A stretch of DNA of 8,889 nt from contig CANONE010000086.1 of assembly GCA_947567585.1 (NCBI GenBank), positions 1-8,889 of the forward strand, read 5' to 3'. This DNA is from an uncultured Clostridia bacterium (lineage in GTDB: Bacteria > Bacillota > Clostridia > Oscillospirales > Acutalibacteraceae). Positions 1-6,725 of this stretch are shown in pieces. The notes under the pieces are model-generated. The model was not told the DNA's origin. It made no database searches and worked only from the letters and a program-made list of their open reading frames with translations. The translations under genes were made by a program, and so were the position numbers. The first letter of the stretch is position 1, and every line of letters starts with the position of its first letter.

Positions 1-31
1 CTTTTGAGTAAACAGCCGGGAGGGAATGGGA

Positions 32-661
32 ATGTCAACGGAAATTGTCAAGGACATCGTATGCCCCCATTTCGGTGAATCGCAGAAATACCGGCTTTAT
101 ACCGGTATAAACGCCGAAGAGAACCCGGAGCTCAAGCAGAGCATTCTGGACGAAACGCTGTTTGACTGGCGCTGCCAGCGGTGCAATTACTTTGCGGCTA
201 TGGCCTACCCCTTTATTTATGTGGACAACCGGGCGGGGTATATCGTCTGTCTGGCCCCCGGGGGCTCCGGCAGGGCTTTGGAGTCCCCGGAGCCCTTTGG
301 GGGGTATGTAAAGCGCCGGGTAAAGAATCTGGCGGAGATGAAGGAAAAAATTATGATCTTTGACCGGGGCTGTCATGACGTGGCGGTGGAGCTGGTAAAA
401 AACGCTTTATGCACCATTATCAAAAAGCGCTACAACGATTCCCGGCTTCATGCCTACTTCAGCCGGGTGGAAGCCGGAAAAATGGAATTCGCCATTTTCG
501 TCCCCCGAAATTTGGAGCCCGTGTACCACTCCACCCGGATGGAGGTTTATAACCAGTCCCAGGAAGTGCTGCGGACTTTGGACTACACGGACCCCGAGGA
601 CTTCACTACCGTGGACGCCAGGCTGGCCCAAAGAATCATCGAGCAGTATCAGAACACATAG
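32..661 (+). CDS. CpXC-domain protein with one zinc-ribbon cysteine replaced
   Basis: The product is 209 residues of unknown function and resembles the CpXC family, named after a paired-cysteine N-terminal motif that probably binds a metal. The first half has the family layout: a Cys-Pro motif at residues 11-14, a run including NPELK, then CQRC at 48-51 and a YVD segment. A conserved-looking FDRG..DVAVELVK stretch follows in the middle. The first motif reads C-P-H-F rather than C-P-x-C, so only three of the expected four cysteines (11, 48, 51) are present. I chose ATG 32 over ATG 26 because GGGAGGG at 18-24 lies 7 bases before 32 but only 1 base before 26. No signal peptide or membrane segment is visible, so it is probably cytoplasmic. 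The Sel1-repeat gene follows after 12 bases, which suggests co-transcription. The family call comes from pattern recognition; no biochemical role can be assigned. Confidence 0.75.
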   Translation: MSTEIVKDIVCPHFGESQKYRLYTGINAEENPELKQSILDETLFDWRCQRCNYFAAMAYPFIYVDNRAGYIVCLAPGGSGRALESPEPFGGYVKRRVKNLAEMKEKIMIFDRGCHDVAVELVKNALCTIIKKRYNDSRLHAYFSRVEAGKMEFAIFVPRNLEPVYHSTRMEVYNQSQEVLRTLDYTDPEDFTTVDARLAQRIIEQYQNT

Positions 662-673
662 GGGGCGGTTGAT

Positions 674-1063
674 TTGGCGGGGTATTACCAGCCTTGCCCG
701 GAGCTGGACCGGTGCAACCAGCTAATCGAGACATATTTTAAAGCGGGGGAGTATGAAAAGTGCTTTCTGGGCTACCTTTCTTTGGCGGAGCAGGGATACC
801 CGCTGGCCGAGTGCCAGGCCGGTTATTTTTACTCCCAGGGACTTGGGGCCCCTAAGGACGCGGAAAAAGCCTTTTATTGGTCCCACCGGGCCGCCCTGCA
901 TGGAGATCGGGACGGCCAATACAATACCGGCTGCTTTTATGAAGCCGGAGAAGGCGTTGCCGCCGACTTAGACAAAGCAAAGCGCTGGTACCAAAAGGCC
1001 GCCCGGCAAGGCCATAAACTGGCAATCGCAAAATGCCAAGAGCTAGGCGTCTGCCTGGACTAA
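674..1063 (+). CDS. small Sel1-repeat (TPR-like) protein
   Basis: The product is 129 residues built from Sel1-type helical repeats. A degenerate repeat lies near residues 27-43 and two clear ones near 44-79 and 80-115, each with the A..GY.Y..G.G...D..KA..W...AA..G pattern. Such repeats form a solenoid used for protein-protein contacts. There is no catalytic domain and no signal peptide, so a cytoplasmic adaptor is the best guess. The start is TTG 674, preceded by AGGGGG at 660-665 with an 8-base spacer. That ribosome binding site overlaps the stop codon of the CpXC gene, so the two genes are probably translationally coupled and may act together. There is no good ATG in frame upstream. The target is unknown. 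Confidence 0.8.
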   Translation: MAGYYQPCPELDRCNQLIETYFKAGEYEKCFLGYLSLAEQGYPLAECQAGYFYSQGLGAPKDAEKAFYWSHRAALHGDRDGQYNTGCFYEAGEGVAADLDKAKRWYQKAARQGHKLAIAKCQELGVCLD

Positions 1064-1159
1064 ATCTCTCGGCCCGAAGGCCGCCGCTCCCTGAATCTTT
1101 CGTGGACGGGGCGGCAGCTGCCGGCGCATAATCAGAGAAAATTCGGAAAAAAGTTTCGT

Positions 1160-1200
1160 CAACCTTTTTAAAGGTTGCAGGGTGTGGGACGGCGTCCCAC
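1160..1200. repeat. two stacked perfect hairpins in the ligA leader
   Basis: In the 154-base gap before ligA there are two adjacent perfect inverted repeats. CAACCTTT (1160-1167) pairs with AAAGGTTG (1170-1177), and GTGGGAC (1184-1190) pairs with GTCCCAC (1194-1200) around a GGC loop. The second ends 6 bases before the ligA ribosome binding site. Neither is followed by a T-run, so they do not look like terminators. A separate 12-base palindrome (1112-1123) and a 5-bp stem with a CGAA loop (1070-1083) lie further upstream. The pair resembles multi-copy intergenic elements I associate with clostridial genomes, but only one copy is present here, so repeat status is inference. Confidence 0.5.
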
Positions 1201-1217
1201 GGCCTTAAGAGGTGCCT

Positions 1218-3275
1218 ATGGAAAACAAGCCGCCAGAACAAGAAATACGGGAGCTGCGGGAACAGATTGAGTACCACAGCCAAAAATATTATGTGGAAGA
1301 CGCGCCTGAAATCAGCGACTTTGAATTTGACAGGCTGTACAGGCGCTTAGAAGAATTGGAGGCCCGGTATCCGGCGCTGCGTTCGCCTGACTCCCCCACC
1401 CAGAAGGTGGGAGGGCTGGTATACAACACCTTCGAAGAGGTGGAGCATCCCGTGCCGCTGCAAAGCCTGCACGACTCCTTTTCCGAGGACGAGCTGCGGG
1501 ATTTTGACCGCCGGGTCCGGGAAGCGGCGGGAGAGCCGGAATATGTGGTAGAGCCCAAATTTGACGGGCTTTCCGTGGCGTTGGAATATGTGGACGGCAT
1601 ATTCACCCGGGGATCTACCCGGGGGGACGGCTTTACTGGGGAGGATGTGACGGAGAATATCCGAACCATCCGTTCCGTGCCCAAAAGCCTTACAAGGGCC
1701 GTTCCCTTTTTGGAGGTCCGGGGGGAGGTCTACCTGTCCGACTCCGGGTTTGTCCGGCTGTGCCAGCGCCAGGAGCTTTTGGAGGAAAAGCCTTTTAAGA
1801 ATCCCCGGAACGCCGCCGCCGGGTCGCTGCGGCAGAAGGACCCCAGAATTACCGCTGGACGGGAGCTGGACATTTTCGTCTTTAACGTACAGCGGGTTCA
1901 GGGCGCGGAGCTGGAGAGCCATAGCCAGTCGTTAAAATGGCTGGCTGAGCTGGGCTTCCCCGTGCCGCCCATGTATACGGTAGCCGGGGGCATGGAGGAA
2001 GTTATTCAGTTTATCCGGGAGATTGGCGGCCGGCGGGGTGAGTTTGATTTTCCCATTGACGGCGCGGTGGTTAAGGTAAACCGCTTCTCTCAGCGGGAGG
2101 AGCTGGGCAGCACCGCCAAGTTTCCCCGCTGGGCCGAAGCCTTTAAATATCCCCCGGAGGAAAAGGAAACCACGCTGCTGGATATTGAGGTGAACGTGGG
2201 ACGCACCGGGGTGCTTACCCCCACCGGCGTCTTTGAGCCGGTGCTCTTGGCGGGGACTACCGTAAGCCGGGCCACCCTGCATAATCAGGAATTCATTAAG
2301 AGCAAAGGGATCCAGGTAGGATCCCGGGTGGTGCTGCGCAAGGCAGGGGAGATCATCCCCGAGGTGGCGGACGTACTCTCCGCCCCGAAGGAAGGGGAGT
2401 ACTACCGCCTGCCGGATATCTGTCCCTCCTGCGGGGGACCGGTGCTCTACCAGCCGGAGGAGGAGGCGGCCGCCCGCTGCACCAATCCCCAGTGTCCGGC
2501 CCAGCTTTTGCGGCACTTGATCCATTTTGCCAGCCGGGACGCCATGGACATCGACGGCCTGGGGCCCGCCCTTTTGGAACAGCTGGTAAAAGAGGAACTG
2601 GTCCGTTCCCCAGCGGACCTCTACGCGCTGACGGAAGACCAGCTGGCGGAACTGGAGCGGATGGGGAAAAAGAGCGCTGCCAATTTACTGGCGGCGCTGG
2701 AAAAATCCAAGGAGAACGACCTGTACCGGCTGGTGTTCGCTTTGGGCGTTCCCCATATCGGGGCCAAGGCCGCCCAGGTGCTGTGCGGCGCTTTTCCCAG
2801 CATGGCGGCGGTGATGGAGGCCGCTGGCGAGGTTTCAAAGCTGGCCCATAGCGGGTATGAAGAAAAAGAACGGAGAAAGCTGCTGGCGGGTACGCGCATT
2901 GCCCAGGTGGAAGGATTTGGGGCAGATATGGCGCTTTCCATCGGAACCTTTTTCGAAAACCAGGGAGCCCGGGATCTGGTGGCCCGGCTGGAGGAGCTGG
3001 GCGTCAATATGCTGGCCCGGCAGAAGAAGGCACAGGGGCGGGCCCTCGCGGGGAAGACCTTTGTGCTTACCGGCACGCTGCCCACCATGAGCCGCAAGGC
3101 GGCCACGGAGCTGATTGAGATGCACGGGGGCAAGGTGACTTCCTCCGTCAGCAAAAAGACCGGCTATCTTTTAGCCGGCGAGGACCCTGGCAGCAAGCTG
3201 GACAAGGCCAATTCCCTGGGGGTGGCGGTGCTGGACGAGGAAGGATTGCTGGCCTTGATCCATACGGAAGCGTAA
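1218..3275 (+). CDS. ligA: NAD-dependent DNA ligase LigA
   Basis: This essential cytoplasmic enzyme seals nicks in DNA during replication and repair, using NAD+ to adenylate itself. The product is 685 residues, close to the usual 670. The N-terminal Ia domain has the YYV.D.P.ISD pattern, and the PDSPTQKVGG motif follows. The catalytic lysine is K114 in EPKFDG, followed by TRGDG..GEDVT, NPRNAAAGSLRQ, DGAVVKVN and FPRWAEAFKYP of the nucleotidyl-transfer domain. The OB fold is followed by a four-cysteine zinc site (C402, C405, C421, C426), helix-hairpin-helix repeats at about 430-590 and a C-terminal BRCT domain at about 608-685 with GEDPGSKLDKA. I chose ATG 1218 rather than GTG 1212, because the AAGAGG at 1207-1212 overlaps that GTG and the encoded start then matches the family. 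All catalytic motifs are intact. pcrA, which often lies near ligA, is not in the window. Confidence 0.97.
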   Translation: MENKPPEQEIRELREQIEYHSQKYYVEDAPEISDFEFDRLYRRLEELEARYPALRSPDSPTQKVGGLVYNTFEEVEHPVPLQSLHDSFSEDELRDFDRRVREAAGEPEYVVEPKFDGLSVALEYVDGIFTRGSTRGDGFTGEDVTENIRTIRSVPKSLTRAVPFLEVRGEVYLSDSGFVRLCQRQELLEEKPFKNPRNAAAGSLRQKDPRITAGRELDIFVFNVQRVQGAELESHSQSLKWLAELGFPVPPMYTVAGGMEEVIQFIREIGGRRGEFDFPIDGAVVKVNRFSQREELGSTAKFPRWAEAFKYPPEEKETTLLDIEVNVGRTGVLTPTGVFEPVLLAGTTVSRATLHNQEFIKSKGIQVGSRVVLRKAGEIIPEVADVLSAPKEGEYYRLPDICPSCGGPVLYQPEEEAAARCTNPQCPAQLLRHLIHFASRDAMDIDGLGPALLEQLVKEELVRSPADLYALTEDQLAELERMGKKSAANLLAALEKSKENDLYRLVFALGVPHIGAKAAQVLCGAFPSMAAVMEAAGEVSKLAHSGYEEKERRKLLAGTRIAQVEGFGADMALSIGTFFENQGARDLVARLEELGVNMLARQKKAQGRALAGKTFVLTGTLPTMSRKAATELIEMHGGKVTSSVSKKTGYLLAGEDPGSKLDKANSLGVAVLDEEGLLALIHTEA

Positions 3276-3311
3276 AACGGTGATAAACACAGAGAATAGG
3301 GAGTGTTCATT

Positions 3312-4547
3312 TTGGTCACAAATATAAAAGACCTATATGGCGGCGCTTGGCAGGAGCAGGCGGAACGTTACGAGAAGATTCGAGAGGGCTTTGCGGAGAC
3401 CTTCGGGGACGCGGAGGGCGCGGTGTTTTTCAGCGCGCCGGGGCGCACGGAGATCGGCGGCAACCACACCGACCACAACCATGGCCATGTGCTGGCCGCG
3501 GCCATTGACCTGGATATTGTTGGCATGGCCCGGAAGGCGGAGGGAAACACAGCCTGGCTGCGGTCCTTGGAATACCCCCGGATGGACCAAGTGGAGCTCT
3601 CCCAGCTGGACCCCCGCCGGGAAAACAGCGGCTCTCAGGCGGTGATTCGGGGCGTCTGCGCCCGCTGCAAGGAGCTGGGCTATCGGATCGGGGGCTTTCA
3701 GTGTTATACCCAGACCAGGGTATTGAAAGGCTCCGGGCTTTCCAGTTCAGCGGCCTTTGAAATTCTGGTGGTCACGGTGATCAGCCATCTCTTTAACGAT
3801 GGGATAATCGATCCTGTGGAGGCGGCAAAAATCGCCCAGTATGCGGAGAATGTATATTTTGGCAAGCCCTCGGGCCTTTTGGATCAGATGGCAGCTTCTG
3901 TGGGCAGCGTCACCGCCATGGATTTCGGGGATCCGGAGAAGCCTGTCATCCGTAAAGTGGAATTTGACCTGAACGCTTACAAGCACGCCCTGTGCGTGGT
4001 AGACACCGGCGGCAACCACGCGGACCTGACCCATGAATACGCGGCCATTCCCCAGGAGATGAAAGCGGTGGCGGCTCAATTTGGGAAGAGCTGCCTGCGG
4101 GAAGTGGATGAAAAGGAGTTTTACGGCAGTTTGAAGTCCTTGCGGGCCGCTTTAGGCGACCGGGCCGTGCTGCGGGCCATGCACTTTTTTGACGACGACC
4201 GTTTGGCGCGGGAAGAAGCGCGGGCGCTGGAAAACGGAAGCTTTGAGGACTTCCTTAAGATGGTCAATGAATCCGGGCGTTCCTCGTACCAGCGGCTGCA
4301 AAATGTCTTTGCCTGCTCCGCTCCCCGGGAGCAGGGCATCAGTCTGGCTCTTGCCGTTTCCCAACGCCTTTTACAAGGCCGGGGGGCCTGCCGGGTCCAT
4401 GGCGGCGGTTTTGCGGGAACCATTCAGGCGTATGTGCCCCTGGACCTGTTGGACGGCTACCGGCAGGGCATAGAGAAAGTCTTTGGCCAGGGCAGCTGCT
4501 ATGCGCTTACCGTGCGGGGCTGCGGCGGCGTGAAGGTAGAGGTCTAG
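3312..4547 (+). CDS. galK: galactokinase-family (GHMP) sugar kinase, divergent clostridial type
   Basis: The product is a predicted cytoplasmic sugar kinase of the GHMP superfamily, probably phosphorylating galactose at C1 with ATP in the Leloir pathway. It is 411 residues, within the family's usual range. The N-terminal galactokinase signature is present but altered: PGRTEIGGNHTDHNHG at 43-58 in place of the usual PGRVNLIGEHTDYNGG. The phosphate-binding loop GSGLSSSAA is at 140-148. The likely catalytic aspartate is D191 in GLLDQ, and the third motif HGGGFAGT is at 363-370. I chose TTG 3312 because AGGGAG at 3298-3303 lies 8 bases before it; GTG 3303 would overlap that site. It begins 36 bases after ligA with no terminator between, so read-through is likely. 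No galT, galE or transporter is visible. Substrate is inferred from family; another sugar such as N-acetylgalactosamine is possible. Confidence 0.85.
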   Translation: MVTNIKDLYGGAWQEQAERYEKIREGFAETFGDAEGAVFFSAPGRTEIGGNHTDHNHGHVLAAAIDLDIVGMARKAEGNTAWLRSLEYPRMDQVELSQLDPRRENSGSQAVIRGVCARCKELGYRIGGFQCYTQTRVLKGSGLSSSAAFEILVVTVISHLFNDGIIDPVEAAKIAQYAENVYFGKPSGLLDQMAASVGSVTAMDFGDPEKPVIRKVEFDLNAYKHALCVVDTGGNHADLTHEYAAIPQEMKAVAAQFGKSCLREVDEKEFYGSLKSLRAALGDRAVLRAMHFFDDDRLAREEARALENGSFEDFLKMVNESGRSSYQRLQNVFACSAPREQGISLALAVSQRLLQGRGACRVHGGGFAGTIQAYVPLDLLDGYRQGIEKVFGQGSCYALTVRGCGGVKVEV

Positions 4548-4631
4548 GACGGGCTATCAAGCGGCGCGGACATCCCGGCTGCCGGAACCTGTTAATTAAA
4601 AGAAGTTATAAAAAATCGAGGAGATGAGCAT

Positions 4632-5531
4632 ATGCTGAATGAGACGAAGAAGCCCGCTATTCCCGCCGAGGAGATCGCCCGGGTAAAGGGTTTGGGTTTT
4701 TTGTGGGATAAGAACACGCCGGACCGCTTCAACGGCCGGGTCATCACCCGCAACGGAAAGATGTCCGCCCAGGAGATGGCCACCGTGGCCGAGGCAGCGG
4801 AGAAGTTCGGCAGCGGGGTGGTTACGCTGACCGTCCGGCTGACCGCCGAGATCCAGGGCGTACCCTTTGAAAACATCGAACCTCTGCGGGCTTTCTTAAA
4901 GGAACATGGCCTAGAAACCGGCGGTACCGGCGCCAAGGTGCGCCCTGTGGTTTCCTGTAAGGGCACTACCTGCCAATATGGGCTCATTGATACCTTCGCG
5001 CTGTCAGAGGAGATCCACAAGCGCTTTTATGAGGGCTGGCACGACGTGAAGCTGCCCCATAAGTTCAAAATCGCCGTGGGCGGCTGCCCCAACAACTGTG
5101 TAAAGCCCGATCTCAATGATCTGGGTATTGTCGGCCAGCGGGCGCCTGTCATCGATCTGGAAAAGTGCCGGGGATGCAAGGTCTGCCAGATTGAGAAAAA
5201 CTGTCCCATGCATGTGGCGAAGCTGGACAATGGAAAGATTGCCGTAGACGACGCCCAGTGCAACCACTGCGGCAGATGCCTGAGTAAGTGTCCCTTCAAG
5301 GCTTTTGAAGAGTACATCCCAGGCTACAAGGTGTATATCGGCGGGCGTTGGGGTAAAAAAGTGGCCCAGGGGCGTTTCCTCAACAAGCTTTTTACCAGCC
5401 AGGAGGAAGTGCTGGAGGTGGTGGAAAAGGCCATCGCGCTCTTTAGAGACCAGGGCCAGCAGGGCGAGCGCTTTGCCGACACCATTCAGCGTTTGGGCTT
5501 TGAGGAAGTCCAAAAGCAGCTGATTGGCTGA
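4632..5531 (+). CDS. siroheme/4Fe-4S sulfite- or nitrite-reductase-like protein with two ferredoxin clusters
   Basis: The product is a 299-residue cytoplasmic redox protein. Residues 1-100 resemble the ferredoxin-like half domain of nitrite/sulfite reductases. Cysteines at C109, C114, C152 and C156 (CKGTTC and GGCPNNC) match the cluster that bridges to siroheme in these enzymes. A dicluster ferredoxin module follows: C179, C182, C185, C190 and C210, C213, C216, C220, each ending in CP. The C-terminal 60 residues probably complete the reductase fold. This architecture resembles anaerobic sulfite reductase subunit C and small methanogen-type sulfite-reductase-like proteins. No asrA, asrB or siroheme-synthesis gene is adjacent, so the electron donor and substrate are unknown. 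The start ATG 4632 has GAGGAGA at 4618-4624 with a 7-base spacer. The first cysteine pair is spaced x4 rather than the x5 of CysI, and the first ferredoxin motif has x4 rather than x3 before its last cysteine. Confidence 0.8.
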   Translation: MLNETKKPAIPAEEIARVKGLGFLWDKNTPDRFNGRVITRNGKMSAQEMATVAEAAEKFGSGVVTLTVRLTAEIQGVPFENIEPLRAFLKEHGLETGGTGAKVRPVVSCKGTTCQYGLIDTFALSEEIHKRFYEGWHDVKLPHKFKIAVGGCPNNCVKPDLNDLGIVGQRAPVIDLEKCRGCKVCQIEKNCPMHVAKLDNGKIAVDDAQCNHCGRCLSKCPFKAFEEYIPGYKVYIGGRWGKKVAQGRFLNKLFTSQEEVLEVVEKAIALFRDQGQQGERFADTIQRLGFEEVQKQLIG

Positions 5532-5577
5532 AAACGAAGGCGTCCGTACCTTTTATGTAAGTAAAGCAACCGCGATG

Positions 5578-5611
5578 AAAGCCGGCGGGGCGAAATGCCT
5601 TGCCGGTTTTT
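5578..5611 (+). terminator. Rho-independent terminator after the Fe-S reductase-like gene
   Basis: A 14-base arm (5578-5591) pairs with 5597-5610 around a GAAAT loop. The stem is CCGGC/GCCGG with flanking A-T, G-T and GGC/GCC pairs, and it runs into five T's (5607-5611). It begins 46 bases after the stop codon at 5531 and separates the upstream genes from the ATP synthase operon. Confidence 0.9.
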
Positions 5612-5754
5612 AAATTTGCGGAGTTCCAGAAGGAATCACTGGCCATGGCATTATCCGGCGCCGCTGTGGCTGCAATCAATATGGCAATCGAAAAGGGTAC
5701 ATGCTGATGCGAACACGCCTCTGGATGGTTGAAATCGATAAAAATGCGAGAGAA
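5612..5754 (+). other. intergenic stretch with a possible 20-codon peptide ORF
   Basis: From 5532 to 5860 there is no recognisable gene. Between the terminator and the ATP synthase promoter an ATG at 5645 opens a 20-codon frame ending with TGA at 5705-5707, preceded by AAGGAA (5630-5635) at a 9-base spacer. The frame is open further back to 5579, with a possible TTG at 5600. The peptide is alanine-rich (it begins MALSGAAVAA) and matches nothing I recognise. It lies upstream of the promoter, so it cannot be a leader peptide of that transcript. It could be a gene remnant, a small independent peptide, or chance. I see no tRNA or riboswitch here. Confidence 0.3.
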
Positions 5755-5779
5755 TGTCAAGCATTCCCTTACCTTGACA
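5755..5779. promoter_or_regulatory. inverted repeat overlapping the atp promoter -35 box
   Basis: TGTCAAG (5755-5761) and CTTGACA (5773-5779) form a perfect 7-bp inverted repeat with an 11-base spacer. The right arm contains the whole -35 hexamer. The centre-to-centre distance of 18 bases is under two helical turns, which would suit a dimeric regulator bound mostly to one face. A repressor here would block RNA polymerase. The repeat may also be partly coincidental, because one arm is constrained by the promoter consensus. Confidence 0.45.
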
Positions 5780-5802
5780 GGGGGGTGTGAGGGCGTTATA
5801 AT
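5774..5802 (+). promoter_or_regulatory. consensus sigma-A promoter of the ATP synthase operon
   Basis: TTGACA (5774-5779) and TATAAT (5797-5802) match the housekeeping consensus at all twelve positions, separated by the optimal 17 bases. Transcription should begin near 5808-5812, giving a leader of about 50 bases before atpB. It lies downstream of the terminator at 5578-5611 and directly upstream of atpB, so it most likely drives the operon strongly. Confidence 0.9.
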
Positions 5803-5860
5803 TTAATATGAACAATTTGTGTCCACGCAAGAATTTATCAAAACGGAAAGGAAGTGCGCG

Positions 5861-6697
5861 ATGAAGCAACACAAGAAGGGATTGGCGTTGTGGATAGCGG
5901 CCGTTCTTGTCCTGTTGGCAGGGGCGCTGCTGGCCGGCTATAAAGGCCGGGCGGAAAGCGTGCAGGAAGCTATGCGGGACGCGGTGCTGCACAATGTCAA
6001 TCAGATTGATCTCTTCGGCGTGAAGGTGGTGAATCCGGGTTTGATTTCCGCTTTTACCGTAACGGCTATTTTGCTGTTAGCCGCCGTTCTGATCCGGGTT
6101 TTGGTCATCCCCCGGTTTAAGCTGGCGCCGGGGAAGCTCCAGCTGGCGCTGGAGGAACTGGTCGGCCTTTTCGACGGCATGGCCAAGTCTAACAGCCCCC
6201 ATCGAAATGGTTTTTTAGGGGCCTATATTTTTGCCGCCGGAGCTTACATCTTCGTAGGAACTCTTTTTGAGCTTCTGGGCCTGCAGGCGGTTACAGTTCA
6301 CGGAGAGCCTATTACCCTGCCCGCCCCGCTTTCGGATGTAAACGCCGCCATCGCCATGGGGGTGCTGTCTTACCTGGTGATCCTCTCCGGCGGAATTGCC
6401 GGGAACGGCTTAGGGGGCGTGGGGAAGACCCTGAAGGAATTCTCTCTGCCTATTTCCATGAGCTTCCGTCTCTTTGGCGCGCTGCTCAGCGGCCTGCTGG
6501 TGACAGAGCTGGTATACTATTTTGTCACGCTGAGCTATGTGGTGCCGGTGGTGGTGGGAGTGCTGTTCACCCTTTTGCACGCGATTATTCAGACGTATGT
6601 ACTTACCATGCTGACGGCTCTATATTACGGAGAGGTTTCTGAAACCTCTCATAAATCCCCAAAAACAGAAGAGGCTGCGGCGGCTTCTGGAAAATGA
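5861..6697 (+). CDS. atpB: F-type ATP synthase subunit a
   Basis: The product is the membrane subunit that forms the two ion half-channels next to the c-ring. It is 278 residues with hydrophobic segments near 7-26, 58-83, 117-140, 162-182, 200-225 and 226-256. The essential arginine is R203 in SFRLFG, and Q244 in the last helix corresponds to E. coli Q252. Next to the arginine, the usual RLFGN and AGE pattern reads RLFGALLSGL, so the positions of E. coli N214 and E219 are A207 and L212. A glutamate occurs one turn later at E216. The C-terminus has a charged tail after 258. I chose ATG 5861 because AAGGAAG at 5848-5854 precedes it with good spacing; an upstream in-frame ATG at 5819 lies almost at the transcription start and has no binding site. 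No atpI precedes it. atpE starts 28 bases downstream. Confidence 0.93.
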   Translation: MKQHKKGLALWIAAVLVLLAGALLAGYKGRAESVQEAMRDAVLHNVNQIDLFGVKVVNPGLISAFTVTAILLLAAVLIRVLVIPRFKLAPGKLQLALEELVGLFDGMAKSNSPHRNGFLGAYIFAAGAYIFVGTLFELLGLQAVTVHGEPITLPAPLSDVNAAIAMGVLSYLVILSGGIAGNGLGGVGKTLKEFSLPISMSFRLFGALLSGLLVTELVYYFVTLSYVVPVVVGVLFTLLHAIIQTYVLTMLTALYYGEVSETSHKSPKTEEAAAASGK

Positions 6698-6711
6698 AAG
6701 AAACGAATTTC

Positions 6712-6717
6712 GGAGGT
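6712..6717 (+). promoter_or_regulatory. strong ribosome binding site of atpE
   Basis: GGAGGT followed by AA, 8 bases before ATG 6726, is a near-perfect match to the 16S rRNA tail. It fits the need to make many c subunits per complex. Confidence 0.85.
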
Positions 6718-6725
6718 AATATATC

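Noticed and set aside
1070..1083. Terminator after the Sel1-repeat gene
   Set aside because: The CGGCC-CGAA-GGCCG stem is short and has no T-run after it.
1932..2525. 197-residue minus-strand frame inside ligA
   Set aside because: It lies wholly within a well-conserved gene and is a shadow of GC-rich codon bias; the translation shows no family features.
4592..4612. AT-rich patch with TATAAA before the Fe-S reductase-like gene as a promoter
   Set aside because: There is no -35-like hexamer at suitable spacing, and transcription would start inside the ribosome binding site. A weak or activator-dependent promoter remains possible.
5443..5760. 105-residue open frame on the minus strand across the terminator
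   Set aside because: It runs through the Fe-S gene end and the terminator stem, starts with TTG lacking a ribosome binding site, and matches no known family.
5738..5760. Divergent minus-strand promoter using TTGACA at 5760-5755
   Set aside because: No acceptable -10 box is found 16-18 bases away; the closest, TATCGA, matches poorly and is only 14 bases off.
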